Part shown: one piece after another, positions 42,359 to 55,302 of the stretch
Numbering within the stretch: the stretch's first letter is position 1
Layout: each line of letters starts with the position of its first letter
Source: Lota lota
Taxonomy: Eukaryota > Chordata > Actinopteri > Gadiformes > Lotidae
Direction: 5' to 3'
Assembly: GCA_026745465.1 (NCBI GenBank)
Contig: JACYXH010000696.1
Location: forward strand, 1 to 64,000
DNA: 64,000 nt
Translations under genes and position numbers: made by a program
The notes under the pieces: generated by a model
Seen by the model: the letters and a program-made list of their open reading frames with translations, nothing else
The model's database searches: none
What the model was told of the DNA's origin: nothing

Positions 42359-45341
42359 ATAGCTAGCTTCAGGGCAGGGTTAGGGTTAGGGCAGGGTTAA
42401 CCCTAACCCTAAAGCAATGCGACAACTAAAACTAACATAAGCTAGGAGAGCACGTTATTTGATATATGATCTATAGTTACAACCAACAGCCGAAATATCT
42501 CCTTTGTTCGATTGCATTTAGTTAATAGTGGTTAATCGATATAGATAAAGTTCCTTTTCACAGTGAGTGGAGCACGTCGAGAATCAAACAGCAGTGTAAA
42601 GCGAAGCTTCATAATGTACTTTTAACAGTTCAATGTCAGTTGAAAAACGCATGGCCATGACAATGCATGCGATTGTGGTCCAGGGTATCACTATAGAAAC
42701 ATGAAATAGCTTCCTGTGTCCCTTATCACAGCGCTGTGACAGAGATTCAAGAGAAAGAAAAAAGAGAGCTAGGGTTATAGTGAGAGGTTGAAAGGGGGGA
42801 GAGGTGAGTGGAGGAGTTATTTCGCAGTGCAAACAATCGGTATCCTGGCTTTAGCGTATTTGACCTTTGACAAATCGAATATTGTAAAATGCTTCTTGTA
42901 CTATACATGTCCAGGCGGGGGCGCTATACTCACAGAGTTGCAGTTGAAGAACATCCGGAGGCCGGAGAGATCTGGCTAACTGATCAAGGACAACACAACA
43001 CCACTCATATGAAAGCCGTCAAAAAACATCTCTGTTTTCCTCTATCTATCTATCCCTCTATATCTACCTAGATTTAGGGTTACATGTATATATAGGGTTA
43101 CACATATTCTGCACCACATTGCTGTATGTGTGCCTAGCACTGCATCGTTGAGTTGATCCAGACCTACCTGGTGGAGTCAGGAGGGGGTCATTGGACGTGC
43201 AGGGCGTGTGGCTGCAGAGACCCATCTGGGGCACAGAGGAAGCTGGGGAACTGGACCAGGAACCACAGGCACCGGAGCAAACGAGTCAGGAGACGCCGTG
43301 CACCCCTGCCCTCACTGGATACAGCAGGCAGCAGGGACAGGGCCGTCCCACAGCAAGGCATACTTGTGGTTTATACGACTGAGGAAGTTGTTTCCTCCAT
43401 TGATTATCGCATGCCGCTAATCCATTGAAATCAAATAATTGCATTGTCTTCTTCAACCCCTGCACTCTCCAATCTAATATATTGGAGGCCCCTTAGGAGC
43501 AGATCTGACAGCGGTGCCACCTAGTGGTAGGAAGGTGGAGTTCTTTTTATACCTATGAATAAACTTAAACACAAAGTAAATTTTGCCGCTACCATCATCA
43601 TTGAAAAACAAATACTGGGAGGAAAATATGTTGAAAAATGGTGTCCATATATTGGTAAATAGTATTTAATTAAATTGCCACATTTCTATGAGTTACCCCT
43701 GGTGTTGAAGAGACAGCTTTGAGATGTAGTCGCTTTGCTCTTTGAGTTGTCTGTAAATGCAGAGAGAACAGGCAACAAGGCAGTGTGTTTTTGACAGGCT
43801 TTAACTAGCAGTTAAACACTGTGTGAGGTAGAGTGGGCTAGCTTACTAGGACATCTGTTCAATCTGCTGTTCGCTCATCACCAGGGCTTCGTTCAGTTTC
43901 TCATTCTGATGTGGAGGAGGAGGAGAGGAGGAGAGGAGGAGGAGGGAGAGCAGGAAGAGGAGGAGGAGGAGAGAAGGGGGAGGAGGGAGAGCAGGAAGAA
44001 GAGGAGGAGAGAAGGGGGAGGAGGGAGAGCAGGAAGAGGAGGAGGAGGAGAGAAGGGGGAGGAGGGAGAGCAGGAAGAAGAGGAGGAGAGAAGGGGGAGG
44101 AGGGAGAGCAGGAAGAGGAGGAGGAGAGAAGGGGGAGGAGGGAGAGCAGGAAGAGGAGGAAGAGGAAGAAGAGAGAAGGGGGAGGAGGGAGAGGAGGAAG
44201 AAGAGGAAGAGAAGGGGGAGGAGGAGGAGATTTCATTGCAGAGAGTTGAAGGTCCATGAGTTTCAACAAGAAAGAGTTTAGCTTTGTTCTTTTGAATTCA
44301 GTCATCTTATTTCACACTTATAAAATAATAACCTCAACACACACCATACATAAAACCAAGGAGAGGCTTGCTCACCCTCTGCTGGTAGTAAGCCAGCAGG
44401 ACATCCTGGTGTCTGACATGGAACTGCAGCACCTGGGGACAGGGATGAACATGGGATTAGCCGCTCGCTACTACGGCATCAACGCTGGGACAAAAACAAC
44501 GCTTTAGTAGATCGTGGGAAACGAATCAATCAGATATTCAGAGAGAGAACGTTGAGAAATCTTTGATGTAGCGGACCTTCTGCCAAATGAACGTGGGAAA
44601 GTGATCAAAAACGTTCCTGCAATATGTTATGTTCTTCACAGACTGTAAACATGACAACCATCCCTTTGAATTGTGTACCAGCTAGTTAATAACATAAACA
44701 TCCCAATTGGATCAAATCCTCATGTTTATCCTACCAACATGTGGAAGCTCTGATCAATCCTGTGAGTCATTAAAGGTCATTAAAGGTCACCCAGTCTAAC
44801 CTCCCTATAGCCATTGAAGTAGTTGTTCGCCACGACGTCGATGTTAAACAACAGATCCTTCATCAAACTGCTGCCCTGTTCAAACAAAGCCTTCAACACG
44901 CTTAATGAATTACTTCAGTTGGAAGGATGCTTTCAGTGAAGTTATGTGTGTGTTAAATGCACAGACAAAAATCTTTACTTTACGTTAAATACGTTAAGGA
45001 AATACACCAAACAAGTCACGGTAATGGTGCTTACTTTCTTAAAGAGAGGATATAGTTGACTTTTAGTTTCACATACAAAGCACTCCCCTGGCTTCCCTAG
45101 AGGGATTTTTTTTTTGTGTTAAATACAGAAATCAAATGTTAGGACTACATATATGAAAGGCCTAACGCTAGCCTAATCCTTTGGCCTTATTGGAAACTAG
45201 TCCGTGGTTCAGAATGGCTGGTGCATGTTTACCTGCCAGACAGCATGAGTTGCAGATCACATGGCCACAGGTGGTGAGTGCCAGCAGGCGCTCAGCGCTG
45301 GGGGCCGTTACGCACGAGCTGCAGCACACCCAGCACTGCAT
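41357..45341 (-). CDS. rnf212: RNF212, ZIP3-type RING protein of meiotic crossover control (3' end not found)
   Basis: RNF212 is a putative SUMO E3 ligase that stabilises recombination complexes on meiotic chromosomes. Exons: 45233-45341, 45035-45096, 44801-44875, 44376-44432, 43847-43905, 43697-43750, 41689-41731 and 41357-41405, all with GT-AG sites and matching phases. Exon 1 has the RING start CWVCCSSC and LTTCGHVICNSCC; exon 2 completes it with GECFVCETKS. Exons 3-6 are the coiled coil (LLFNIDVVANNY, VLQFHVRHQDVLLAYY, EQQIEQM). Exon 8 ends in the family signature ISPPQDGRMG. The codon made by joining exons 5 and 6 is TA+A, a stop, so this copy may be truncated, a pseudogene or mis-sequenced. 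The terminal serine-rich exon was not found. Confidence 0.78.
42205..42411. repeat. GT/GAGT microsatellite and short inverted telomere-like motif
   Basis: TG runs around a (GAGT)n block. 42372-42411 then has GGGTTAGGGTTAGGG followed by TTAACCCTAACCCTAA, two short telomere-like blocks facing each other within rnf212 intron 7. Confidence 0.85.
43911..44238 (-). repeat. 330-bp polypyrimidine tract abutting the rnf212 exon 5 acceptor
   Basis: GGA/GAA-rich on the plus strand (CCT/CTT on the gene strand), ending about five bases before the acceptor at 43906. Frames through it are artefacts. Confidence 0.9.
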
Positions 45342-46280
45342 GTTCTGCCAATCCGTTCGCCTCGAGACAGCGCGGGGAAAGAAAGTCCTAAGCTAGCATG
45401 CGTCGCGTCACGCGCTGCGTCACCCGCCAGCCAGATAACGGGTGCTCAAGGACCGCCCTGATGTGCGTGAGCAGCTAGATGTGCTGTGTGCTCTTGTTCG
45501 GTGCAAAAAAAACCTTTTCCCTGCGGCAAAAAAAAAGCATCGCTCCGCGCCCCCCTGGGGGCCAATAGCCCCACTATTTGAGAAAGACTGAATTAGACGC
45601 TCAGCACGCGCTAGTGGGTGAGCTAAGGTGCAGTAGCTAAACCAGAGGTGGTCGTTACAGGCCTAGTTAGGGTGGATTAGATCAACTAATACAGCTATTC
45701 TAATGTTCCATATTCAGATAGATGCTACTTTTTCATTAGTGTAACAATAATAACATATTCACAACCACAGTTGAACTATTCATTTTCAGTTACTGTATTG
45801 TGTGTTATTAATTAAAAAATATATTTTCAGTAGGCTGAATTGTTTTTATTGTTGTTACCTATAACATGTACACATACTTTTCTTGTTCACACACTTACAG
45901 AAATAAATGTTATAAAATCATACAAATGTTAATTAATAAACGACAGGCCTATATATATTTTTACCAAATAGGTCCTAGCTCATTCCTTTATTAATTCCAA
46001 CAGTTCAGGCTCATCAAGCGTACAAACACGTGTGATGCTAATAATATTGAAGGACATCAGAACAGATGAGCTTCTATGTTATATACATTAATGGGAACAG
46101 CAGAACAGGCTAGAGTTATGAGTCCACGCAGTATGTTTTGTCCCTTACAAAGAAATGAAGTGATAAAAGTGCTTCACTATATCATGAGTGCATATGTATC
46201 GCCATGCTGTAGGGCAACTTTTAGGTATCATTCATGATGAGTTATGAATGCAAGCGTGTAGAAACCCAGGAGTCCTCCCT

Positions 46281-46402
46281 CTGGTGCTCCATCATCTGGT
46301 GCTCCATCATCTGGTGCTCCATCATCTGGTGCTCCATCATCTGTGCTCCATCATCTGGTGCTCCATCATCTGGTGCTCCATCATCTGGTGCTCCATCATC
46401 TG
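46281..46402 (-). repeat. 15-bp tandem repeat inside a tmed11-like exon
   Basis: Eight to nine copies of ATGATGGAGCACCAG on the minus strand (MMEHQ). One copy near 46341 lacks a base, shifting the frame. Confidence 0.88.
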
Positions 46403-46767
46403 GTCAATCGTGTGAGTCAGAGCCTTGTCTATGGTGTGCAGGTTTTCCTTGGTCTTCTCTGAGCCTCTCTCTGGGGGATATTCTCCCATCTGAACGTCCA
46501 AATGCATTTTCTACACACACTCACACACACACACACACACACACATGCACACACACGCAGATGCATGCACGTATAGGCACAAACATAAACACACAATGTT
46601 GTGGTAAATATGTAAGCACGACCCTACTTTTGTTTGGCAATGGCATTGATGAGCAAGGCTGTTTGTTTGTTTATGTGTGTGTGTCTGTCTGGCTATTTGT
46701 GTGTGTGTGTGTGTGCGTGTGTCTGTCTGTGTGTGTTTGTGTGTGTTTGTGTGTGTGTCTGTCTGTT

Positions 46768-46804
<37 letters not shown>

Positions 46805-46929
46805 CTCACCAGCCTCTCCTTAGACGGAGAAGCGGGTGGAGTTCCTGTGGAGGCAGAGGGGAGGCGCTGTCCGCTGGTGTGAGAGGTGAAGGTGAATTTA
46901 CCATGTTTCCCATAACGGTTGATCAACAC
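46281..46929 (-). pseudogene. tmed11: TMED11-like p24 cargo receptor, decayed
   Basis: p24/TMED proteins are single-pass membrane cargo receptors of COPI/COPII vesicles. Exon 46810-46929 reads NRYGKHGKFTFTSHTSG, the GOLD-domain signature. The expected continuation, CLHRNSTRFSV, is one frame away after a short length change, then meets a stop. Exon from 46489 downward reads MGEYPPERGSEKTKENLHTI followed by DKALTHTIDQMMEHQ, the luminal coil, and dissolves into the 15-bp repeat with a further frame break. The signal peptide, first exon and membrane exon are not found; Polinton copy C lies on the 5' side. In human, TMED11P lies next to RNF212, which supports the call. Confidence 0.62.
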
Positions 46930-47087
46930 CTGCAGACCAGGCACCCACCGCACACACAGGTGACAGTTTATAACTGTTCTAAAACCTATCTAGAGCTCCA
47001 AAGCTAGACCATCAACACCTGCAGACCAGCCACCCACCACACACACAGGTGACAGTTTATAACTGTTCTAACACCTATCTACAAATA

Positions 47088-47969
47088 TACATTTAGACAC
47101 CAACAAAAAACACGTTTGGGGCCTTTTCTATATATTCACCATGTTCTACAGCTGCGTGAACAATGCAGCCTCACTACACAATAGATCATTACTGAGATCC
47201 TCTGCAAAGTCTTCATCAGAGCCCGATACAAATAGCTCTTTTTTAATTTCTCCGTAAGAACGCTCGCGCAGGTACTGCTTGACAACTCTGTCAATCTCCT
47301 GAAAAAGCGCTTGTATCTGGGCCCAGTCACCCCACTGAATGAAAAAGACAGTGTCAAACCAACAATCAGATGCTATAGCACTGTTACGGGTCGGGTGTCT
47401 GTCAATGCATAACGGGTCACGATTGCTCAGAAACAGGATAGGATTAGCACAACGACGGAAAAATATGAAATCACTCTTCTTCTTCGTAAAAAGATTTGTC
47501 TCCATGCGGTAAATCTCGGCTCCCAAATCCCCATGCCACTGGGAGACATAGGGGCCTTGACTCCATCCTTCGATATCCAGCTCAGGACATACATTCTCAC
47601 GGAAATGTAGCCAATCACGGGTAGACATACGTAGATCACCATCACAGTCTTTTGCTTTTAACACGACATAGCCATCCTTGAATAAAATTACGTACGCAAA
47701 GCCTTCATCGCCATAATACACTGTTGAAGCTTCTGTGCGTCGATCTTCTCCGATTTTAGAATTCTTCATTCTCTTGATTGGAGCATTAGGCACGGGCATA
47801 TCACCCTCCATAGCCCCATGGTTAAAGTGTGGTGTATGACCCGTCCACATACCTAGAGATGGCCGCATCACGCTGTCCTGGAGCTCTGCTGTTGCGGTGT
47901 CCATGATGAGAAAAGATGTGTATAGCCGCAAAGGATGACCCACTTTTAAAAATGCCCCCACCCCGGATG

Positions 47970-48013
<44 letters not shown>

Positions 48014-48487
48014 ACAAAGTTCACCCTAAGCCCCCCTCCACCCTTGACCCCCACCCTTTCCCCCCCGCAGGCCTTCCTCACCTCATACCCCTTTGAAGAT
48101 AGCAAATGTTTCACCCTAACCCCCACCACCCATGGCACCTCAGACCCCCACCCTTTCCCCACAGACCCACCGGAGCCTCAGACTCACTTCCGGCACCTCA
48201 GACCCACCGGAGCCTCAGACCCACTTCCGGCACCACAGGCACTTCAGGCATCACTGGAGCCTCAGACCCACGTCCGGGCCCTCCTGCTTTTTTTAACAAA
48301 GCGGATGTTTACTGAGCAGGAATACAACTTCCGTTTGGTCAGCATGTCAGCCTTGTCAACATGGTCATCACTGGTCAGACAGGATGTGGATCCACATCCG
48401 GTTGAGTCTAGGTGTTACTTCCGCTTTATCTGACAGGAAGTGAATTGGTTTTCTTTTAGGTCTAACGGGGAACTCGTATACACTACT
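47088..48487 (-). mobile_element. Polinton terminus, copy C (old, truncated)
   Basis: Homologous to 24000-25600 in reverse, from ACATTTAGACACCAAC at 47088 to the outer end CACTACT at 48487. The first gene is about 90% identical in protein, while the repeat region is much more diverged (shortened blocks, different flanks). The rest of the element is missing to the left, where tmed11-like sequence resumes. CATGTG follows the terminus. Confidence 0.85.
47146..47904 (-). CDS. Polinton early-region protein 1, copy C, open frame
   Basis: 252 residues from MDTATAELQD to the same C-terminus (FTQL), with about 25 substitutions and a two-residue insertion (VSGSDED) relative to 24782-25534. No stop or frame break, although its element is otherwise gone. 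The GTATGTG donor after codon 17 is conserved, but the matching acceptor has been lost, so only the unspliced product could be made. Function unknown. It may be a relic that has not yet decayed, or retained. Confidence 0.7.
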   Translation of the reverse strand: MDTATAELQDSVMRPSLGMWTGHTPHFNHGAMEGDMPVPNAPIKRMKNSKIGEDRRTEASTVYYGDEGFAYVILFKDGYVVLKAKDCDGDLRMSTRDWLHFRENVCPELDIEGWSQGPYVSQWHGDLGAEIYRMETNLFTKKKSDFIFFRRCANPILFLSNRDPLCIDRHPTRNSAIASDCWFDTVFFIQWGDWAQIQALFQEIDRVVKQYLRERSYGEIKKELFVSGSDEDFAEDLSNDLLCSEAALFTQL

Positions 48488-49939
48488 CATGTGTTCACCA
48501 TCAGTGAACTACCATGATCACAAACCAAGTGACCTTCCCCGTAAGTCTTATAGTTTGCTTCTGTTGATACAACCATTATATTCACTAGCTCTTCGTGCCC
48601 CTGGTGACTCACTAAAGGTCACCAGGGGCATGTCGATTATCTGGTGAAACAGTCAAACAATGACACTTTGTGTTCAGGTTATTTTATGTTTAAATATAAA
48701 AACAAGAGTCAAGCCAAGCGAAGAAAGGTGCATTAGGATTACGTAAGACGGGGCTTTGAGGTCACGTGACTATTGAGGGGTGGACGGGTTACTCTCAGCT
48801 CTCTGGCTTCAGGGTCAGAGGTCACGTTGACATTCATGAGAGAGAGAGAGAGACGTAGAGACAGAGAGAGACAGAATGAGAGAGAGCAAGAGGGAGAGAG
48901 AAAGAAAGAAAGAGAGAAGAAAAAGTTGAAGAAAGAGAGGTCACTTTGACATTCATGAGAGAGAGAGAGAGACATAGAGACAGAGTGAGTGAGAGGGACA
49001 GAATGAGAGCGGGGGAGAGAATGAGAGAGAGAGAGAGAGAGAGAAGATTCTTTTAAGAAAGAGGGCGGAGAAGGGGTGGACTGAACCTTTTGAAATGAGG
49101 CACTTGTATGTTTAAGGTGTGTGTGTGTGTGTGTGCGCGCACAATTCAATTGTATGTGCATGTGAGAATGCCATTACAACATTTCAACTCTTTCCTTATT
49201 GACTTTGTCGGCACTATTTTGATGCTTCATGGCTACTTTATCTTTGAGACCATTTCTCATTCACAATCACATCATTCACAACCCTCCTCTACGCCGCTGT
49301 CCCTTCTCTGTTCACTACCTTCTCTGTGACCCCCTCCCTCTCTTTCTCTTTTCCATCTGTCAAGAGAAGTCCCAGCATTTCTCTGTTTACGTTACTCTCT
49401 TTCAAGTATATACAAGTCCTCCCTCTCCAGATGTGAACAGAGACTACAGTAGAGTTGCAAAAATTTGTCAATTAAACGATTGGTTGGATCGACAGAAAAT
49501 GTATTGAATATAAGTACGAAGCTAATATTCAATGAATCTTTTAAGTCATTGACAAGTACAACTACTTAACATTTCCTGCTTAATGCTTCAGAAATTAAAA
49601 TATGTTAATGGGCCATTCCAAAATAATACTTTTTTTCTTGACTGCAGATAAAGTAAGCACAAAAAAGTATTGTCTTTGGATTAATCAACTATGAAAATAA
49701 TAGTTGCAGCCGAAAAATGCAATATGTCAGAGAGAGAGCTGAGCGAGAGAAAGAGAGACAGAGAGATCAGAATACTAACCCGGGGGTCCGCATACACAGT
49801 GGTAACCTTTTAGACATCAAAAGCTGGAACAATAAAGTGATTAACAAGCTCGCTTCTGATTGGTTGCAGAAGGCAGGGAGGTCAACACACATGTACATGC
49901 ACATGAATGCACACATGCCCACAAGTACATGAACGCACA

Positions 49940-50010
<71 letters not shown>

Positions 50011-50624
50011 ATATACAATCATAAACCCTCCATATGGGTTTATGCACACCTAAACCACACCTAAACCAGGATGATAGGCTTGGTGGTAACTTTTTTATTT
50101 TTTATAAACTTTTTATTAGCCTCAAGATTGGACAACAACTGAAATATACAGTTATGTCTAATTTAAGGCAGTTAGTGTTAAAAGTTGACTAGTTGAACCA
50201 CAGTAAGAACAGACTTTTGATTTTTGGTAAAGTCTTTGACAAATATAACTCTAATCATTGAACATTAAAAGTAACATAAAAAAAAGAACATAAAATTTTG
50301 GAGACATGTTGGTAATGGGTTTCAGAAATCTTGTATGTTCGATATGGCAATACAATGCAGTTCTCCACACGGGGGCAGTGATTGTTATGAATTATTCATG
50401 TCTTATTTTCTTAGATTTGAAATTAATATTGTTAACTTTTAAGCATTTCAATATTCCACCCTATTTCCTGTTTCACCCCTATTTCTCCGTTTAGGAGGCA
50501 AGTATGTGCACAATGAATCCCTAATTCTACAAATAAACCATATTTTATATATTAATTCACATCTCATAATGCACCAGTGAAATTGAGAAACATAACTTGT
50601 CTAATATATGTCTTGTCTTGTCTA

Positions 50625-50693
<69 letters not shown>

Positions 50694-50927
50694 ACACACA
50701 ATACGATATATAAATAGAAAACATACTTGACATGTAATCTGATAGCTCTTCTATAATTGATATTCTAGGTAAGGTATTAAAATAATTGAAATTGGTGACA
50801 TTGGGGATAAACATTTGTTGCTGTAATTACATATTTCAAACAGCTGGGGGAAGCAAAGATTAAATTGATCAAAGGAAGACTGTAAATGTTAAAGTAAGTG
50901 ATCGTAGTACAATTTACAACACACACA

Positions 50928-50972
<45 letters not shown>

Positions 50973-53447
50973 TCACACAAGAGGAAACTGCGGCAAAGAT
51001 GAAGAAATATGTAGAAATGTGGCAGTTAGGATGCAGGTCAGATTAAGTCGATTTTCTTCATGTTATACTGGTCAAGTCATACTGTCAAGTCATTATTTCA
51101 CCCTGACACCATGCTAGCTGCAACCAGTATATATTAGTAAAAACCAGCATAGCTTACATATAATACACATGCTGTAGTCTATATAATCCATCGTAGAGCA
51201 AAGTACACAGTTTGGTGACTTTGCACCTACCAGTCTTAATACCCCTCAGTCAAAAAATGATAGACTTAAAGTCACCAAGACAACATCAGCAGATTATTAT
51301 GGGCTTTCCATTGAGATCTTCGTCTGAAAATTACTGTTGTTGTTGTTGTTGTTGGCAGCAATGGGGGGGGGGGGGGGGGGGGGGGGGGTTGTTGTGGTGA
51401 CAGGCAGAACTGTGAGAGCAGAGAAGAATATAAATTGGCGCAGCAAACAAATGCCATTGTGTCAGCGTTGTGTTCAAACAAAGCACAGTTTATCTGGGAC
51501 AACAAAAGGCTTTCTGCCTTCCTAAGACAATTACCGCAGCCAGTGACAATAACTACTTTTCTATTGGTTCAGATTTAGGTCAGTTACCCAGGAAGGGGTA
51601 ACTGGCTTGCGTGGGTTGCCTCCAGTGATATCTCTCACCTCACAGCAATGATTGGGTGAATTTAGGCTGGAGATCCCATAAACAGCCTGTATACTCCCAC
51701 AACCTCCATACGGTTAGTCTTGCTTGCTGTTGAGGGCCGTTGCTGTAGTGTGTGTGTTGTCCATGGCTCTATTCCGTTCACACCCCACACGTGTGAGAGA
51801 GCTGCACTGCTCCTTATCGCTTCAAAAGTGCTGGAACACGTGAAGGAACACAGCCAGAGATGAAAGAGATTATTGTGCACCTGCTTCAGAGAGCTGATTG
51901 GGTCATTGATGCAGTTGTTAACTTAGTACACCTGGCTCTGAACGACCGCAGGATGAAGGCAGTTATATTCATATTCAGGAGAGTCTCCCTCCTGCTGTTC
52001 TGTAAACTACTTTTAAAGGCCTCCTTTCTTTCCTGTTAACACAGGATGTAGAACCCATGTTGAACAAGGCATAACAATTAACAATACATTTTAAAGTAAA
52101 ACACTTCTGAGAGACAGAAGATTGTGGAGGAGTAGATTGTATACAAGAAAGATAGAGCTACATAGAAGGTAGACCGACAGACAGAGCAAGCTACAAAGAG
52201 GGATACCGGTTGTGAAAGAGAGACAGACAAACAGTCAGACAGAGGGGCAGATAAACCCAAGGAGGGTGTGGGAAAAGCCCAGACGGAGGGAGAGAGAGAA
52301 AAAAACCCATGGATGTGTGATGGGGACCAAGTACGCAAACACACCCACCCCTGGCTCCCCACAGCTGGTCGTTGTCACAGGGTGTCACCCCGCCTCACCC
52401 AACCAACCAACCCACTCATTCTGTTACCTGCCAGCACCCACCCTGGTGGACACAGGGGTGCCTCTGTTTACCATATCCATGGCATGCCGTTCTTGCCCTG
52501 TAGCAACCAGGGCTGTCCTGAGGTAGAACCAACAACATGCCATGGTGGTACAGCTACTGGCGGAGAGAAGGGAAGGAGGATGGATTCAAACTGGTTCTTC
52601 AGATCCATCACAAGTCTTGTATGACTGCAATAGAGCTGTGGTGCTTCCCATCAGGCCTGGCTGGGGTCACCCATACGTTTAAAATCTTTACTACTTTCAG
52701 GGACAAAACACCAAACTATTTTGTCATTTACTTAAAACATAAAAAACATTCTTGTCAGTCAATCTTAACATTCTTGTTCTGTCAGTGTGATTTTTTATTA
52801 TAACTAAACTATACTGTTCTACAAACAATATATAATGTTACATCATTACATGATTATAATACTACATTATAAGACATTATTATTATATTATTATTATTAT
52901 ACAAAGAAGGAAAAGGCTATTTACATTTGGTCTTTTATCAGACGCTTTTATTCAGGAGAACAATCCTTAAGCATACCAATAATTTTCAATGCAGCAATGG
53001 AGCAAATGCAGTGCTGCAGTCACCATGGACAGAGTGCAAAGGAGCCATCTGATTTAGAATATTATTATTTTTTTGCTTTCTTTATGTTAGCATAACATAA
53101 AGAACAAAGAAGAAGCTTTTAAGTTAGGGATACAATTCCCTGCTGAACACACATATAGTTAATATTACGCAATTATTATTACACAATGTGTTTAGTTTAT
53201 TTTCTGATACATAACACCTAAACCGATGAAGCGAACAAAATGGTCTCTAACTTTAAGAACAGATCACTTTTGTTTTATTTTCAGCTTTGTTTTCTTCTGG
53301 AAGGAATACGTGGTTTGTTTACGCCCTGGAGTTTATTCTGCAGGCGGTAGAGAAGAGTTTTAACAGCACTCTGTGATCAACCCTCTTTAATCACAGCCTA
53401 CTGCCCCAAGCACTAGGGTGGATCCCCGTGTGTTGTGTGTGTGTGAA

Positions 53448-53487
<40 letters not shown>

Positions 53488-53494
53488 GTGTGTG

Positions 53495-53535
<41 letters not shown>

Positions 53536-55269
53536 CTTGGGCGCTGGCTGAATAGTTTTGTAGATTTAGTTTGGCAGACATTGCTTCATAGCCCCACCCT
53601 CTTAGTAACACCCTCTAAAGCTGATGTTGTGGAAGAGGGTGTCATAATCTCTGTGTCTCTGTATCTTCACCAAAGCCACAATTCATATTTATGTGTTCAA
53701 TAAAGAGCTGTTAATGTTTCCTTCACTGCTCATAGTCAGGTTTGCATATCTAAAATGATGCTTAATGTTCATACAGGAAGATTGTACCAGTACAAAGTGT
53801 GAACAGTGTAGCTGATTCACAACTACTACTACTACTACTACTATTATTACTTATACTACTACTGCCTGCTACTACTGATATTACTACTCCTACTACTGCT
53901 ACTATTATACTACTGCTACTACTATACCACTGCTACAACTACTGCTACTATGACTACTATACTACTGCTACTGCTACTACTACGACTGCTGCTGCTACTA
54001 CTACTACAACTACTACCACCACTACTACTACTACTACTACTGCTGCTGCAACTACTACTACTGCTACCATTACTGCTACTACTCCTGCTACTACTGCTAC
54101 TATTCCTGCTGCTACTACTACTACTACTCCTGCTACTACTACTGCTACTATTCCTGCTACTACTACTACTGCTACTACTACTGCTGCTACTACAATAAAG
54201 CAATACAAGGGACACACATCAGAGTAATACTGAATCCGAGGTACAGCAGAGATGTGAAGATATAAGGCAATGGTGTAACTTAGTATTAACTGCGAGGAAG
54301 TACTCTCAGCTCAATATGCAGAACTCAGCACTCTCCCATTTCATCTCCTTCTATCTCTATTTGCAGAACAAGAAGCAGCATTTGAATATAACGGCAAGTT
54401 CCTTCTCACGTACACCGCTTCTGTCTAAACAGTAAAGACTCTGGCGTTCACACTGGTCTAGACCAGGGGTGAGGGTCAGTAACCTACGCCTCTAGAGTAG
54501 AATCATACGTAGCTCTATCAGTGATAACATGTGGCTGACCTACAAGGCTGAACATAGAAACAGATTGTATCATTAAAATGTAATTTAATTTAACACAAAA
54601 CATTGTATAAATTTCTTTCTGGGATACAAAGCTATAATTTCAGTAGACACAAAGTCACAAAGCTAGGGTAATTTCCAGGTTTAAACATCAACATCTTTTT
54701 ATCATAATCTACAATCAGAGTAGATCATAAAATGCTGGAAATGGGTATATGACAAGGTATTATTGGTCTAATTTGAAATGAATCAATATCTTCCCTAAGA
54801 AGAGTGAATGATAATTCAACTCTTCTTTAGCATAAATTTCAAGTCCTTTACTTTTGTATGGCTTTGCCAGCTCACCACGTTCCCAAGCCCTGGCCTAAAG
54901 GATGGTACACAGAGTGTACTGTGTGGTTGAATAGGGGCGTGTCTTTAACATTGAGTCCCTCCGACCGGATAACGTGACATTGGCATTCCCATCCAACTAG
55001 TCAAACATAAATCATCATACGTCATCATCATCATTATCCTCCCTCAGGTCAACAATTTGAAAACAGGATCAACATGTTCCGTCTCATATTTGGATTGGGA
55101 TTGTTATTTCATTTTCTGCTCATCCTATGTGTACATTTCCTTATCAAATATTGAATTGTCATATATTTGGTAATTATTTTTGTTTGAATTTGACAGGGAT
55201 GTTTATTTTACTTTATCATATTAACAGTTATATACAGATGGACCATAGTTAACCTCATACCTTTGAGTA

Positions 55270-55302
<33 letters not shown>

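Noticed and set aside
43901..44305. Proline/leucine- or Glu/Gly-rich open frames
   Set aside because: Artefacts of the GGA/CCT tract in rnf212 intron 4.
53799..54227. Open frames in the trinucleotide array
   Set aside because: All frames of (ACT/GCT)n are open; no start context or domain.
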